Assembly (NCBI GenBank): GCA_021816455.1
Contig: JAKAXU010000020.1
Location: 1-52,043 of the forward strand
Direction of reading: 5' to 3'
Length of the DNA: 52,043 nucleotides
DNA from: Acidobacteriota bacterium
GTDB taxonomy: Bacteria > Acidobacteriota > Terriglobia > Terriglobales > Acidobacteriaceae
Position 1 is the first letter of the stretch. The number at the start of each line of letters is the position of its first letter. Below the pieces are notes generated by a model. The model was not told where the DNA came from. It saw nothing but the letters and a program-made list of their open reading frames with translations, and ran no database searches. Position numbers and translations under genes: made by a program. Below, one piece after another: positions 7,882-18,315 of this stretch.

Positions 7882-10800
7882 ACCCGATACTCCACCGCCG
7901 TCTGCGCCGCAAGTCCGTCGCCCATCGCCTCAATCGAAACGCTACCTGCTGTCGGCCGTACGCTGGCCGCTACTGTCAGCGTCAGCGTGACCGTCCCGCC
8001 GGTTCCCACCACCGGATTTTTGCTCCAGGCCGCCGTAACGCCCGCAGGCAGGTCGAGCACCGTCAGCCGCACCGGCTCGGCCAGCGCCGTAGAGGCGGTC
8101 ACCGTTATGGCCACTCGCGCCGTCGCTCCCGGCACCAGCAGCAACGATTTGACCCCGCTGGCCACCGTCAGCGTCGCCGCCGGATGCAGGACAACCTCCA
8201 CCGGCTCGACCGCGTCGTAGATCGCTCCCGTCGATGCGTCTGTCACCTCACCCAGCGCCAACACCCGCACCGTGCCTGTCGCCGCCGTCGCAGCCGCCCT
8301 CACCGTCACCGGAGCCGTCAGCACACCTCCGCCCGCATCCGTCACCGCGCCCCAGGCCACCGTCACGCCCACCGGTAATCCCGTCATCCGCAGCTCCACA
8401 CCCGCAAAATTTGCCGCCAGCGTAAGTGGTCCCAGTATCCGCACCGTCGCCGTCGTCGTCGCCGTCGCGCCGGGTGTCAGGCTCAGCGGATTTGTCGCCA
8501 ACGACAGCTCCACCACCGTCGGCAGAGCCACGGTCAGCGATGCTCCACCGTAAGCCGTCTGTCCGTCTCCAAAGGCCACCAGGCTCAGCGCCGTACCGCT
8601 GGCGGGCACAGCCGTCGCCAGCGCGCGCAAGGTCAGTGTCAGGTGCTCGGTTTCCGGAGCTGTGGCCTCAAACTGCGCCGCGCTCCAGAACGCCGTCACC
8701 CCAGCGGGCAGCCCGGCTACACCCACCCGCACCAGGCCGACAAGTCCATTGGACGCCGTCACCGTCACCGGAACCGTCAGCGCGCCGCCCGCCACCAGCG
8801 TCAGTGCCTGCGTGGCGGAGGCAATCGCCAGCCCCGTCGCCGCCGGAACGACGGTCACCGTTACGGTCGCCGTCGTCGTCAGCCCGTCGCCGGTTGCTGT
8901 CAACGTCACGGCCGCTCCCGTCACCGAGGGCGCATTCGCCGCGGCCACCAGCGTCAGCGTGGTCACCGTCGTCGCCGCCGTATCCGCCGGAGGAGTCACC
9001 GTCGCCGTGCTCCACACCGCCGTCACACCCGGTGGAAGCCCCGTCGTCATCAGCATCACCTGGCCGTTGAACGTTCCTCCCGTCGCCACCGTCACCACCG
9101 TCGAGGCGTTCGCTCCCTGGGTCACTGTCAGCCCGGCCGGAGCCGCAATCAGGCTCAGCGCCGGAGCCGGATCAACCGTCAATCCCACCTTCACCGTCTG
9201 CTGCGCCTGGCCGCTCGTCCCAGTTACGGAGATCGTTCCGCTCCCGGTCGGAGCATTGGCCGCAGCGGCCACAGTCATCGTCGTGCTCTGGCCTGGCGAG
9301 ATCAAAGTCGGCTGAAAACTCACCGTCACCCCTGCCGGAGCCGTCGCAGTCAACACAATCGCCCCCGTGCTTCCGGTCGTCGTCGCTGCAATCGTAAAAG
9401 TCGTTCGGCTTCCGTCCACCACCGTCGCCGTCGTCTCCGAAGGCGTCAGCGTAAAGCTCTCCGCAATCCCCTCCGCGTTGAACGCCCAGTTCTCCACCAA
9501 CACCTCGGCATCCACCGATCCCAGCCCCGTCGCCAGGTTGTAGACCGTTCCGCTGGCCGAAAATCCACTCACCCCCGGTACGCTGTTATTCCCTCTCAAC
9601 GTCGTATGAAACGGCGTCGCGGGCGCATTCACCATCGCGTAAAGCTCCGGATTCGCCGAGCCTTGTGCCGTCCCGTTCTGCTTCTGGTTCACCAGCGCCA
9701 TCAGCCCTGCAAAGGCAGGCGAGGAGACCGATGTCCCCGAAAACACATACCAGCTTCCTCGTACACATCCCAGATACCCGTCATGCAGAGCTGTCGAAAG
9801 CGCCACGTCTGGCACCGTCCGCATCCCGTTACCGTTCGCTCCGGCAATCCCCGCCTGCCATAGAGGCTGCCGATAGACCGCGCTCACCCCGCCGCCCGAG
9901 GCCCACATCTGCGACCCTCCATTGGTGCCGCTTTCGTTCCACACCACCTCCGGGATATGCCCCAGAGCTGACTCGCTCCCCGGCCCGTTATACGGATTCC
10001 AGTACGTATAGTTGCCCTCGTTGAACTCCGTCCCGCCCACGCACGTCGACCAGATCGAGCTGCACATCCCGTTCACCGCACGCCCGCTTCCCACCGAGTC
10101 ACCGCCTGCGCTGCACCCGGCCGCGCCCGCGTCCCCCGCCGAGACAAAGACGCTTATCCCTTCGCTGGCTGCCTGCATCCACAGGTCGTTATAAAACTCC
10201 AGCTCCGCGGCACCCATCGACGACTCGCAGCTTGCATAGCTCACGCTCATCACCTGCGCCATCCGATGGTTCACCACGTAGGCAGCCGCCAGGTCCACTC
10301 CATCGGTCGTCGCCGTCGAAGCGGCCTCCACGTACTGCATCTGCGCTTCGGGAGCCACTGCTCCAGCCCATTCGATGTCCAGCGTCGCCTCGTCCTGATC
10401 CACAGCCACCAGCCCCGGATCCGGCCCATCCACAGTCACCGCGACCGTCGGCCCGCTCGGCAGATTCCCAAAGCTGCGAAACTCGGAAAAATCGGCCTGC
10501 TCCACATCGCTTCGTCCCACAACGGCAATGGACGCGCCGACCCCGTTGATTCCCTGCGCATAGAGTGGATTTGCATCGTAGATCGTCGCAAAATCTGCCG
10601 GGAACAGATAGTGCGTCGTCCCCTGCGTATAGAGCGGATGCAGTCGTGGCACACGCCCGGCATCGCCGCCCATCCCCGGCAGACTGACCGGCCGCTGCTG
10701 CGCAATCTGCGATCGATGCCGGAAGTCGTTGAGCGACAGCACGCCGCCCACCACACCGGCCAGTGCGCGCGGAATCTGTGGGTCTTCGCCGTTGGCGATA

Positions 10801-11381
10801 TGTGTCTCTCCATCCACCACATACAGCCGCAGCGCGACATGAAACGCATCCTCTACCGCGCCTTCGGAGCCGGAAAAAACCACCACCCTGCGTCCCGCAT
10901 TCCCTTGCTCCACGGTGAATCCGTGCCCATGCAGCCAGCTCGTCACCTTATCCAACTCTGCCTGGGTCGCTCCAAAGCGCTCTCCAAAATCCTCCGGCGT
11001 CAGCCATCGGTGAAACGCCTCCGAACCCGGCTCCTGCTGTTGCTGCACCAACCTTTGCAGCGCGTGCTCCCGCGCCGGGTCCGCCTTCAGCACCAGCACC
11101 AGCCGACGCAGTTCGGTCTCAGCAGAAACTCCCCCAATCACCCGTCCGGGGTCGGCTCCGCGCGGCGTATTCCCCCACAGCGTCACCACGTCGTGCTCGT
11201 CGATCGTCGGCAGAGTTACGCCCACGCGCCCCTGGTCGGCCAAAGATATGCCTGCCTGCGCGTGGCTTGGCAGTGCGCCGGTCAGACCCAGCCCCAGCAG
11301 CCCGACCAGCGCCAGCCCGCACATGGGTCGGCGCGGGTGCCGACGCTCATTCCTTCCCGCTGTGACGTACAGCACATCCAT
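7875..11381 (-). CDS. Secreted S53 (sedolisin/kumamolisin) peptidase with five Ig-like repeats
   Basis: Acid-acting serine-carboxyl endopeptidase, 1168 residues. Order: signal peptide (about 1-42, hydrophobic core LALVGLLGLGLTGALPSHA); a pro-kumamolisin activation domain (about 55-225); the catalytic domain (about 245-635) with Glu331 and Asp335 in EATLD, the oxyanion Asp417 in VSAGDAG and the nucleophile Ser551 in FSGTSVSSPAFAG. Five tandem Ig-like repeats of about 100 residues follow (about 641-738, 739-846, 847-954, 955-1067, 1068-1168); most carry a LPxGVTxxW signature. The repeats are Ala/Thr/Val-rich and presumably act as stalks or substrate-binding modules. Met20 is an alternative start. 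The GC-rich repeats create long meaningless antisense ORFs. Confidence 0.92.
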   Translation of the reverse strand: MDVLYVTAGRNERRHPRRPMCGLALVGLLGLGLTGALPSHAQAGISLADQGRVGVTLPTIDEHDVVTLWGNTPRGADPGRVIGGVSAETELRRLVLVLKADPAREHALQRLVQQQQEPGSEAFHRWLTPEDFGERFGATQAELDKVTSWLHGHGFTVEQGNAGRRVVVFSGSEGAVEDAFHVALRLYVVDGETHIANGEDPQIPRALAGVVGGVLSLNDFRHRSQIAQQRPVSLPGMGGDAGRVPRLHPLYTQGTTHYLFPADFATIYDANPLYAQGINGVGASIAVVGRSDVEQADFSEFRSFGNLPSGPTVAVTVDGPDPGLVAVDQDEATLDIEWAGAVAPEAQMQYVEAASTATTDGVDLAAAYVVNHRMAQVMSVSYASCESSMGAAELEFYNDLWMQAASEGISVFVSAGDAGAAGCSAGGDSVGSGRAVNGMCSSIWSTCVGGTEFNEGNYTYWNPYNGPGSESALGHIPEVVWNESGTNGGSQMWASGGGVSAVYRQPLWQAGIAGANGNGMRTVPDVALSTALHDGYLGCVRGSWYVFSGTSVSSPAFAGLMALVNQKQNGTAQGSANPELYAMVNAPATPFHTTLRGNNSVPGVSGFSASGTVYNLATGLGSVDAEVLVENWAFNAEGIAESFTLTPSETTATVVDGSRTTFTIAATTTGSTGAIVLTATAPAGVTVSFQPTLISPGQSTTMTVAAAANAPTGSGTISVTGTSGQAQQTVKVGLTVDPAPALSLIAAPAGLTVTQGANASTVVTVATGGTFNGQVMLMTTGLPPGVTAVWSTATVTPPADTAATTVTTLTLVAAANAPSVTGAAVTLTATGDGLTTTATVTVTVVPAATGLAIASATQALTLVAGGALTVPVTVTASNGLVGLVRVGVAGLPAGVTAFWSAAQFEATAPETEHLTLTLRALATAVPASGTALSLVAFGDGQTAYGGASLTVALPTVVELSLATNPLSLTPGATATTTATVRILGPLTLAANFAGVELRMTGLPVGVTVAWGAVTDAGGGVLTAPVTVRAAATAATGTVRVLALGEVTDASTGAIYDAVEPVEVVLHPAATLTVASGVKSLLLVPGATARVAITVTASTALAEPVRLTVLDLPAGVTAAWSKNPVVGTGGTVTLTLTVAASVRPTAGSVSIEAMGDGLAAQTAVEYRVY

Positions 11382-11525
11382 CTGACCATCCGCTCCGGTA
11401 GAAGAGACTCACAGGGCTGACGCCCCAGTCTTCATCGTGAACACTTTCGTCCTTGGAGCGACGGCAAATGTGCATTCTCTTCCTGCCCCAGTTGCGAAAC
11501 GAAATTGTCCCGAGTCTTTTGTGCG

Positions 11526-11543
11526 GATTTGGAATTCCCAATC
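11526..11543. promoter_or_regulatory. 18-bp near-perfect palindrome, possible operator
   Basis: GATTTGGAATTCCCAATC pairs symmetrically at 8 of 9 positions. It lies in the 279-nt divergent gap between the S53 peptidase and phosphoketolase genes, about 118 bp upstream of the xfp start. The size and symmetry suit a dimeric repressor site, but no regulator gene is adjacent and chance cannot be excluded. Nothing else stands out in this gap. Confidence 0.35.
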
Positions 11544-11660
11544 TTTCCCGAAACCGATCCTCTGCCCTGCACTTTCCATTTCGCCAACCGTTCCCACCAC
11601 CCGCTCAACTCTGTCGTGCGACAGCGGTCATCCTCCCATTTCCTCGCCCGGAGATACTCC

Positions 11661-14084
11661 ATGCATCCTGAAAAGCCCACTCCCTACGCGCCCACCCGCT
11701 CGACGATCTCCGGCACTCCGCTGGAAGCGGCGCAACTGCGCCAGATCGACGCCTGGTGGCGTGCGTGCAACTACCTCAGCCTGGGCATGATCTACCTGTA
11801 CGACAATCCGCTTCTTGCCGAGCCACTGCGCCCGGAACACATCAAGAACCGCCTGCTGGGTCATTGGGGTTCCAGCCCGGGACTTTCCTTTGTCTATACC
11901 CACCTGAATCGCCTGCTCTGCGCCGCAGATCGATTTCCCGATCTGGAGATGATCTTCCTCGCCGGTCCCGGACACGGCGCGCCGGGCGTCCTCGGGCCGC
12001 TCTATCTCGATGGCAGCTACAGCCGGATTTACCCCGACAAAGGCCAGGACGCCGACGGCCTGCTTGCCTTCTTTCGCCAATTTTCCTTTCCCGGCGGCAT
12101 CGGCAGCCATTGCACGCCGGAGACCCCAGGCTCGATTCACGAGGGCGGCGAGTTGGGCTACGTTCTCTCCCACGCCTGCGGTGCTGCCTTCGATCATCCC
12201 AGTCTCGTCGTAGCCGCCGTCGTCGGCGATGGCGAAGCGGAGACTGCTGCGCTGGCCACCTCCTGGCACATCAACAAATTCCTCAGCCCTGCGCGAGACG
12301 GCGCCGTGCTGCCCATCCTTCACCTCAACGGCTACAAGATCAACAACCCGACGCTGCTCTCTCGCATTCCCCACGACGAGCTGGCCAGCCTGCTGCGCGG
12401 CTATGGCTGGTCACCCTGCTTTGTCGAAGGCAGCGATCCGGACTCGATGCACCAGGCAATGGCTGCAACGCTCGATCACTGTATCGACCGGATTCGCTCG
12501 ATCCAGTCCGTGGCGCGCTCCGGCGACCGCCGTGCCCCACGCCCGCTCTGGCCCATGATCGTCCTGCGCTCGCCCAAAGGCTGGACAGCGCCACGCCAGG
12601 TTGATACCCACTTCCTCGAAGGCTTCTGGCGTGCCCATCAGGTCCCCATCGGAGACGTCAAAACCAATCCCGTCCACCTGCGCCTGCTCGAGAACTGGAT
12701 GCGCTCGCTCCAGCCGCGGGAGTTCTTCACACGGGACGGTCACCTCGCCCCCTGGTTTGCTCAGCTCGCTCCTCGCGGCACGCGCCGCATGGGACTCCAC
12801 CCGGCTGCGAATGGAGGAGCCGGCCGTCCGCTACGCATGCCGGACTTCCGGGGGTATGCGCTCAATGTCAACAAACCAGCCACGGCTCGCGCCGAAAACA
12901 CCCGCCCGCTAGGAGCCATGCTGCGCGACACTCTTCGCCTCAATCCATCCTGCTTCCGGCTCTTCGGACCCGACGAAACCACCTCCAACAAGCTCGACGC
13001 TGCCTACGAAGTCACCGGCAAATTCTGGAACGAGGCACGGCTTCCGGAAGACGACGACGGCGGACATCTTGACCCCAGCGGTCGCGTCCTGGAAATGCTC
13101 AGCGAGCACACCCTGGAAGGCATGCTCGAAGGCTACCTGCTCACTGGCCGTCACGGCTTTTTCTCCACCTACGAGTCCTTCGTCCACGTCATCGACTCCA
13201 TGTTCAACCAGCATGCCAAGTGGCTGGAGATTGCCAGCCAACTCGACTGGCGCCGCTCCATCGCTTCGCTCAACCTGCTCATCACCTCCACCGTCTGGCG
13301 TCAGGATCACAACGGCTTCACCCATCAGGATCCCGGGTTCCTCGATCTCGTCGTTAACAAGAGAGCCGACGTCACCCGCATCTATCTCCCGCCCGATGTC
13401 AACTCGCTGCTCTCTGTCGCCGACCACTGCCTGCGCAGCCGCAACTACATCAATGTCATCGTCTGCGACAAACAAAGCCATCTCCAGTACATGGACATGG
13501 ACACGGCCATTCGCCACTGCACCAAAGGCATCGGCATCTGGGATTGGGCCAGCAACGACCAGGGTGTCGAACCTGATCTCGTGATGGCTTCGGCGGGCGA
13601 TGTCCCCACTCTGGAGGCGCTTGCCGCGACCGCACTGCTGCGTCAGTCCTTCCCTGACCTTCGCATCCGCTTCGTCAACGTCATCGATCTCTTCCGCCTT
13701 CAGCCCGACTCCGAACACCCCCACGGACTCTCCGATCCTGAATTCGACGCGCTCTTCACTTCGGATCGCCCTGTGATCTTCAACTTTCACGGCTACCCCT
13801 GGCTCATTCACCGTCTCGCGTATCGCCGCCGCAATCACGCCAACTTCCACGTCCGGGGCTACAAGGAAAAAGGCAGCATCAACACTCCGCTCGAACTCGC
13901 CATCCGCAACAACATCGACCGCTTCAGCCTGGCGATGGACGCCATCGACCGTGTTCCCAGCCTGCGCCTGGTCGGCACGCATGCTCGCGAAGATTTTCGT
14001 GATCGACAGATCGCCTGCTCGCAATACGCCTTCCGGCACGGCATCGACGACCCGGCTGAGTCCGGCTGGACGTGGCCGCTCTGA
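11661..14084 (+). CDS. xfp: Xylulose-5-phosphate/fructose-6-phosphate phosphoketolase
   Basis: ThDP-dependent enzyme splitting xylulose 5-P or fructose 6-P with phosphate into acetyl phosphate plus glyceraldehyde 3-P or erythrose 4-P. 807 residues, the usual length. Landmarks: [38 protein letters not shown], the ThDP motif GDGEAET from residue 189, [22 protein letters not shown] and [16 protein letters not shown] 11661 has GGAG 7 nt upstream; the open frame extends another 52 codons without homology. No acetate kinase or phosphotransacetylase is adjacent. The facing gene is a lactonase-like propeller (possible sugar-acid link, inference). Confidence 0.95.
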   Translation: MHPEKPTPYAPTRSTISGTPLEAAQLRQIDAWWRACNYLSLGMIYLYDNPLLAEPLRPEHIKNRLLGHWGSSPGLSFVYTHLNRLLCAADRFPDLEMIFLAGPGHGAPGVLGPLYLDGSYSRIYPDKGQDADGLLAFFRQFSFPGGIGSHCTPETPGSIHEGGELGYVLSHACGAAFDHPSLVVAAVVGDGEAETAALATSWHINKFLSPARDGAVLPILHLNGYKINNPTLLSRIPHDELASLLRGYGWSPCFVEGSDPDSMHQAMAATLDHCIDRIRSIQSVARSGDRRAPRPLWPMIVLRSPKGWTAPRQVDTHFLEGFWRAHQVPIGDVKTNPVHLRLLENWMRSLQPREFFTRDGHLAPWFAQLAPRGTRRMGLHPAANGGAGRPLRMPDFRGYALNVNKPATARAENTRPLGAMLRDTLRLNPSCFRLFGPDETTSNKLDAAYEVTGKFWNEARLPEDDDGGHLDPSGRVLEMLSEHTLEGMLEGYLLTGRHGFFSTYESFVHVIDSMFNQHAKWLEIASQLDWRRSIASLNLLITSTVWRQDHNGFTHQDPGFLDLVVNKRADVTRIYLPPDVNSLLSVADHCLRSRNYINVIVCDKQSHLQYMDMDTAIRHCTKGIGIWDWASNDQGVEPDLVMASAGDVPTLEALAATALLRQSFPDLRIRFVNVIDLFRLQPDSEHPHGLSDPEFDALFTSDRPVIFNFHGYPWLIHRLAYRRRNHANFHVRGYKEKGSINTPLELAIRNNIDRFSLAMDAIDRVPSLRLVGTHAREDFRDRQIACSQYAFRHGIDDPAESGWTWPL

Positions 14085-14157
14085 GCCGTCCCGTACGCAC
14101 ACCCGGCCCATCCCTGCTTTGCGCAGATCGTGCCTGCCTTCAGTCCTGGGCGGCTAC

Positions 14158-14171
14158 GGCCGCACGCGGCC
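14158..14171. terminator. GC hairpin between convergent xfp and lactonase genes
   Basis: GGCCGCACGCGGCC forms a five- or six-pair GC stem. It abuts the stop codon of the lactonase gene (14172) and lies 74 nt after the xfp stop. There is no U-tract on either strand, so it is at best a pausing or RNA-end-protecting structure serving both genes. Confidence 0.35.
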
Positions 14172-15395
14172 TCACACGAACCGGATGCACATTGGCCGCG
14201 GACAAGCCACCGACTTCGCCTCGTTAGCCAGCTTGCCGGTCCCCGGGTCGCGCGCAATCGCGCTCAGTTGATCGGAATCCTGGTTGGCAACCAGAATCCA
14301 GCGTTCCGTCGGGTCCAAGCGGAAGTTGCGCGGAGTCTTGCCTCCGGTCGTCGTGCGCGGGTCGCCATCGAATGGCGTCAGCCTGCCCGTTGCAGGATCC
14401 ACGTGACAACTGAAGAGAAAGTTGTTGCCCCGGTTGGCAAAGTACGCAAACTTCCCATCTCGCGTCAGCACCGTATCGCACCCCGTCGAAGTCAGCTTCG
14501 GCGAGTTAGCCGACAGCAGGTTGATCTGCTGAATCTGCGTCAGGCTTCCCCACGCCGGGTCGTACTTCATCACGTCCACCGTCGAGTCGATCTCGTTCAT
14601 GCAATAGGCGATCTTCCCGTTCGGATGGAAGTGCAGCGTCCTTGGTCCGGCTCCCGGATGCAGATTGCACTGCCCCGTCGGCACAAGCTGCGCGTCCACC
14701 ACATTCAGCTTGTAGGTATGAATCCGATCCCAGCCCAGATCATTTACAAACGCATATTTGTTATCCGGCGAAAAGGAGGCGAAGTGCGCGTGCGCCGCCT
14801 CCTGACGGCTGGGCACCGGCGCGGTGCCTGCCGGATATCCATCGAAGTGTTCGCTCCAGGTCGCCGGCGTCAGGTGACCGCTGTTCGAGGCAAAGCTGGC
14901 CACGCTGCCGCCACCGTAATCCGCTGAAACGACGACATGCCCCGTATGATCCACTCCGCACTGGCAGGTGCCAACGCTGGCCGAGTTAACCTGACTCAGC
15001 AACTCCAGCTTGCCGCCGTGCTTTGCGTCCTGGATCTTGAAGCTGGAAACCGCGCCGGTCGGCTGGCCCTGAAACTCCGACAGCTCGCTCGCCACGTAGA
15101 GGTACTTTCCATCCGGAGACGGCTCCAGCCACGTTGAATCCGGCAACGCAGCGGCCACTCCATCCGGCGTCAGCGTGCCCGTCGAGGCGTCCCAGTTATA
15201 GATCAGAATCGAACCGGAGGGTCCATATTGCCCTGTGGTTCCTTTGCCGGTACCCACCAGAATGCGCCGGGCTTCCTTCGGAGCTTTGGAAAAAGCAGCG
15301 GCGTGACGGACAAGCGGCGCTGCGGTGATCGTAAAAGCGGCGGAACGGGCAAGAAATGCCCGCCGCGTGGACGAGCTGCGGGAAAGGGTTTTCAT
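14172..15395 (-). CDS. Exported lactonase-family seven-bladed beta-propeller (6-phosphogluconolactonase YbhE/Pgl-like)
   Basis: 407 residues. A Tat-like signal opens it: STRRAFLARSAAFTITAAPL, with the twin arginines followed by a hydrophobic stretch and an Ala-rich cleavage region, so it is probably exported folded. The rest reads as a lactonase/YbhE propeller: SPDGKYLYVASE, a cysteine pair CQCGVDHTG, SPDNKYAFVNDLGWDRIHTY, PGAGPRTLHFHPNG and LDPTERWILVANQDSD. Family knowledge: relatives hydrolyse 6-phosphogluconolactone, but exported members are often of unknown substrate, so the reaction is not assured. ATG 15395 was chosen because it precedes the Arg-Arg motif; 17 upstream codons are non-conserved. 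Divergent from the MFS gene. Confidence 0.85.
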   Translation of the reverse strand: MKTLSRSSSTRRAFLARSAAFTITAAPLVRHAAAFSKAPKEARRILVGTGKGTTGQYGPSGSILIYNWDASTGTLTPDGVAAALPDSTWLEPSPDGKYLYVASELSEFQGQPTGAVSSFKIQDAKHGGKLELLSQVNSASVGTCQCGVDHTGHVVVSADYGGGSVASFASNSGHLTPATWSEHFDGYPAGTAPVPSRQEAAHAHFASFSPDNKYAFVNDLGWDRIHTYKLNVVDAQLVPTGQCNLHPGAGPRTLHFHPNGKIAYCMNEIDSTVDVMKYDPAWGSLTQIQQINLLSANSPKLTSTGCDTVLTRDGKFAYFANRGNNFLFSCHVDPATGRLTPFDGDPRTTTGGKTPRNFRLDPTERWILVANQDSDQLSAIARDPGTGKLANEAKSVACPRPMCIRFV

Positions 15396-15523
15396 CACGG
15401 CAGGAATTGTCGCCGATCGACCCACTCTCGCGCCAGTCCCTGCCATCTGTCAACCCATGAAAAACCGATTCATCTCCATCCCCGCTCCGTCCCGCCGGAC
15501 CGACAGGGTATAACGGAAGAGGT

Positions 15524-16927
15524 ATGGCCGTGGACGCAACAGACGGATCAGACGGGCCGCAAGAGACAAGCGGACACAGCAACGAGCCATCCAGCAGACC
15601 TGTTTGGGCGCAGTCCACTCCTATGCAGACCAACGGTGCAGGGAGCCGTTTTTCAAGCATATCCGGGGAGGGTCTGGCGGCCTTTGCATCGGCCAACTTT
15701 CGCCGCTACCAATCCGCTCGCCTGGCCGTAATCATAGGTGCTGAGGCTCAGGCCGTCGCCGTTGCCTGGCAAGTCTACTCGATGACGCATCGCGCGCTTG
15801 ACCTCGGACTGACGGGACTGGCGCTCTTTCTTCCAGGGCTTCTTTTTCTGCTTCCCGCCGGCCACGTCGCCGACCGCTTCGATCGCCGCAACATCATCCT
15901 CATCTGCTATTCGCTTCAGATGCTCTGCACCAGCGCCCTGCTTATCATCGCCCTGGGCGGGGCGCGGCGTGTTGAGCTGGTCTACGCCGTACTTTTCCTC
16001 ATCGGCACCGGACGCGCATTCTCCGGACCGGCCAGCTCCGCACTGGTGCCTCATCTGGTTCCTGAGGATCATTTCGTGAACGCGGTCACATGGGGCGCGG
16101 CCATCTTCCAGACCGCCAACATCCTCGGCCCGGCGTTGGGTGGTCTACTCTTCACCCTCCCTGGCTTCGGTTTCGAGCGCCGGGTTGCCGGCCCCGCTGT
16201 CGTCTATCTCTTCACCCTCCTTGCCCAGATCTTTTTTCTCGCCCGTGTCGCACGCATCACGGTCCGGCTTGGACGCATGGAGCATCGCGCCGCCTCGCTC
16301 GACGTCATCCTTGCCGGATTCCGCTTCGTCCGCCGCACGCCGATTCTCATCGGCTCACTCTCGCTCGATCTCTTCGTCGTTCTGCTTGGCGGAGCGGTCG
16401 CGTTGATGCCCATCTTCGCACAGGAGGTGCTGCATACCGGGCCGCGCGGACTGGGAATGCTGCGCGCCGCTCCGGCGCTCGGCGCTCTCTGCATGTCAAT
16501 GGTGCTGGCGCGATTTCCTCTGCGGCGCAAGGCCGGCCCAAAGCTCTTTGCCGGTGTCGCGATCTTCGGCGTCGCCACGGTTCTCTTCGGTCTCTCGCGC
16601 AATCTCGCGCTCAGTCTGGCGGCTCTCGCCGTCGGCGGTGCTGCGGATATGATCAGCGTCGTCATCCGCTCCAGCGTTCTCCAACTCGCCACACCGCCTG
16701 AGATGCGCGGACGCGTCAGCGCCGTCAACGCGCTTTTCCTCGGCGGATCGAACGAGCTGGGCGAGTTTGAAAGCGGCCTCACAGCCCAGTGGATGGGTGC
16801 GGTCCGCGCCACCATCGCCGGAGGCATCGGCTCGCTTGTCGTCACCGGCCTCTGGGCCTGGCTCTTCCCCGATCTCCGCGCTGCCGATGAGTTGAGCGCT
16901 GAAGCACTGCGCCGCTCGCAAACCTGA
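15524..16927 (+). CDS. MFS transporter, EntS/DHA3-type exporter
   Basis: 467 residues with about 11-12 hydrophobic segments starting near residue 65. The MFS loop 2-3 signature is clear: [13 protein letters not shown] (113-125). Other marks are [14 protein letters not shown] and [25 protein letters not shown] near the end, typical of the family with the enterobactin exporter EntS and macrolide-efflux proteins. Family knowledge: proton-driven export of siderophores or drugs; the substrate here is unknown, and no siderophore genes are in view. The first ~45 residues are polar and possibly not translated; Met34 (15623) is an alternative start. The tyrS gene follows 52 nt later. Confidence 0.85.
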   Translation: MAVDATDGSDGPQETSGHSNEPSSRPVWAQSTPMQTNGAGSRFSSISGEGLAAFASANFRRYQSARLAVIIGAEAQAVAVAWQVYSMTHRALDLGLTGLALFLPGLLFLLPAGHVADRFDRRNIILICYSLQMLCTSALLIIALGGARRVELVYAVLFLIGTGRAFSGPASSALVPHLVPEDHFVNAVTWGAAIFQTANILGPALGGLLFTLPGFGFERRVAGPAVVYLFTLLAQIFFLARVARITVRLGRMEHRAASLDVILAGFRFVRRTPILIGSLSLDLFVVLLGGAVALMPIFAQEVLHTGPRGLGMLRAAPALGALCMSMVLARFPLRRKAGPKLFAGVAIFGVATVLFGLSRNLALSLAALAVGGAADMISVVIRSSVLQLATPPEMRGRVSAVNALFLGGSNELGEFESGLTAQWMGAVRATIAGGIGSLVVTGLWAWLFPDLRAADELSAEALRRSQT

Positions 16928-16966
16928 CTCGGATGCGCCCCCCATTCCAACGATACTGCGGGAAAC

Positions 16967-16972
16967 TATACT
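16967..16972 (+). promoter_or_regulatory. Possible -10 element (TATACT) of tyrS
   Basis: TATACT matches the sigma-70 -10 consensus at five of six bases and ends 7 nt before the tyrS ATG. Transcription would begin at or next to the start codon, giving a leaderless or near-leaderless mRNA. The -35 region (about 16944-16949, ATTCCA) is weak, and no ribosome-binding site is seen before the ATG. Low certainty. Confidence 0.3.
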
Positions 16973-16979
16973 GGATATC

Positions 16980-18245
16980 ATGCGCTCCACTGCACCCGAC
17001 TTTGCTCCCGTTGACGAACAACTCGACCTGCTTGAAAAAGGCGCCTCGGAGATTATCCGTCGCTCCGACCTCGCCGAGCGCCTCGAAGAGAGCCGCAAAG
17101 CTTCGCTGCCACTGCGCGTCAAAGCCGGTTTCGACCCCACCGCGCCTGACCTCCATCTCGGTCACACCGTACTCATGCGCAAGCTTCGCCACTTCCAACA
17201 GCTCGGCCACCAAGTCATCTTCCTCGTCGGCGACTTCACCTCACTTATCGGCGACCCCACTGGCCGCAACGCAACCCGCAAGCCCCTCACCCGCGAGCAG
17301 ATCACCGAAAACGCAAAGACCTATCAGGAGCAGGTCTTCCGCATCCTTGACCGCGAACGGACCGAGGTGCGTTTCAACTCCGAGTGGCTGGACAAACTCG
17401 GCTTCGAAGGCACCATCCGTCTTGCCGCGCAGTTCACCGTATCGCAGATGCTGGAGCGCGACGACTTTCATCGCCGGTACGACAACGAGCAGCCCATCGG
17501 ACTGCACGAGTTCCTCTATCCCGTCATGCAGGGCTACGATTCGGTAGCCCTGCGCTGCGACGTCGAGCTGGGCGGCACCGACCAGAAGTTCAACCTGCTC
17601 TGTGGCCGCGAGCTGCAGCGCGTCAGCGGGCAGAAGCCGCAGATCGTCCTGATGACCCCCATTCTGGAGGGTCTGGATGGCGTGCAGAAGATGTCGAAAT
17701 CGCTCGGCAATGCCATCGGAATCCACGAGCTGCCCGCCGAGATGTACGGCAAACTCATGTCCATCTCGGATGAACTCATGTGGAAGTACTGGGCGCTGCT
17801 GACCGACTTGAAAACCTCCGAGGTGGAAGCCATGCGCGCCGAAACAGCCTCCGGTGCGCTCCATCCCATGGAGGCCAAGAAGCGGCTCTCGCGCACTATC
17901 GTCGCCGACTTCCACGGCGATGCCGAAGCTCTCCGCGCAGACGAGAACTGGGCGCGGATGTTTCAGCAGAAGGCAGCCAGCGAAGACATCGAAGAGCTTT
18001 CACTTGCCTACGCAGATCTCGTCGGACCCTCCGGCGCGCTCGGCGCACTCGCCATTCGCCTGCCGAAGTTGCTGACGGCGCTCGGTCTGGCCGCCTCCGG
18101 TGCCGAGGCCAGCCGCAAGATCGCCGAACGCGCTGTCAAGCTCGACGGTGAAACCGCAACCAACGCCCTCATCCCGCTCGAAAAACTCCCCGCGCGTCTC
18201 GTCGTCCGCCTGGGCAAACGCGCCCGCGCAGCCCTCATCTCCTGA
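16980..18245 (+). CDS. tyrS: Tyrosyl-tRNA synthetase
   Basis: Class I aminoacyl-tRNA synthetase charging tRNA-Tyr. 421 residues. The HIGH motif is HLGH at 59-62 within [15 protein letters not shown], followed by [15 protein letters not shown]; the substrate region QGYDSV and [10 protein letters not shown] is at about 184-206; KMSKS is at 237-241. A C-terminal S4-like RNA-binding domain (about 355-415) reads [19 protein letters not shown]. The KMSKS form and the long insert resemble the TyrZ-like subgroup. The frame begins shortly after the MFS gene. Confidence 0.96.
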   Translation: MRSTAPDFAPVDEQLDLLEKGASEIIRRSDLAERLEESRKASLPLRVKAGFDPTAPDLHLGHTVLMRKLRHFQQLGHQVIFLVGDFTSLIGDPTGRNATRKPLTREQITENAKTYQEQVFRILDRERTEVRFNSEWLDKLGFEGTIRLAAQFTVSQMLERDDFHRRYDNEQPIGLHEFLYPVMQGYDSVALRCDVELGGTDQKFNLLCGRELQRVSGQKPQIVLMTPILEGLDGVQKMSKSLGNAIGIHELPAEMYGKLMSISDELMWKYWALLTDLKTSEVEAMRAETASGALHPMEAKKRLSRTIVADFHGDAEALRADENWARMFQQKAASEDIEELSLAYADLVGPSGALGALAIRLPKLLTALGLAASGAEASRKIAERAVKLDGETATNALIPLEKLPARLVVRLGKRARAALIS

Positions 18246-18266
18246 GTCAGGATCGGACCGCACCGG

Positions 18267-18284
18267 GAATCCCCCGAGGGATTC
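18267..18284. terminator. Hairpin between tyrS and lpxC
   Basis: GAATCCC (18267-18273) pairs perfectly with GGGATTC (18278-18284) around a CCGA loop. It lies 22 nt after the tyrS stop and 32 nt from the lpxC stop on the opposite strand. It probably serves convergent transcripts, but there is no U-tract, so intrinsic termination is uncertain. Confidence 0.4.
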
Positions 18285-18315
18285 AAGCCAGGGATTCATA
18301 ACAGGGACTGCGCCG

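Noticed and set aside
8643..9863. Long plus-strand ORF (406 codons) opposite the Ig-like repeats
   Set aside because: Arg/His-rich translation with no motif; it is the complement of the GC-rich repeats of the S53 peptidase. The same holds for 8662-9315 and 10266-11420.
12909..14111. 400-codon minus-strand ORF opposite phosphoketolase
   Set aside because: Shadow of the xfp codon pattern; Val/Asp/Glu/Gly-rich and without recognisable domains, while xfp has continuous homology.
16928..16979. T-box or other tRNA-sensing leader before tyrS
   Set aside because: The gap is only 52 nt, too short for a T-box, and no specifier stem is visible.
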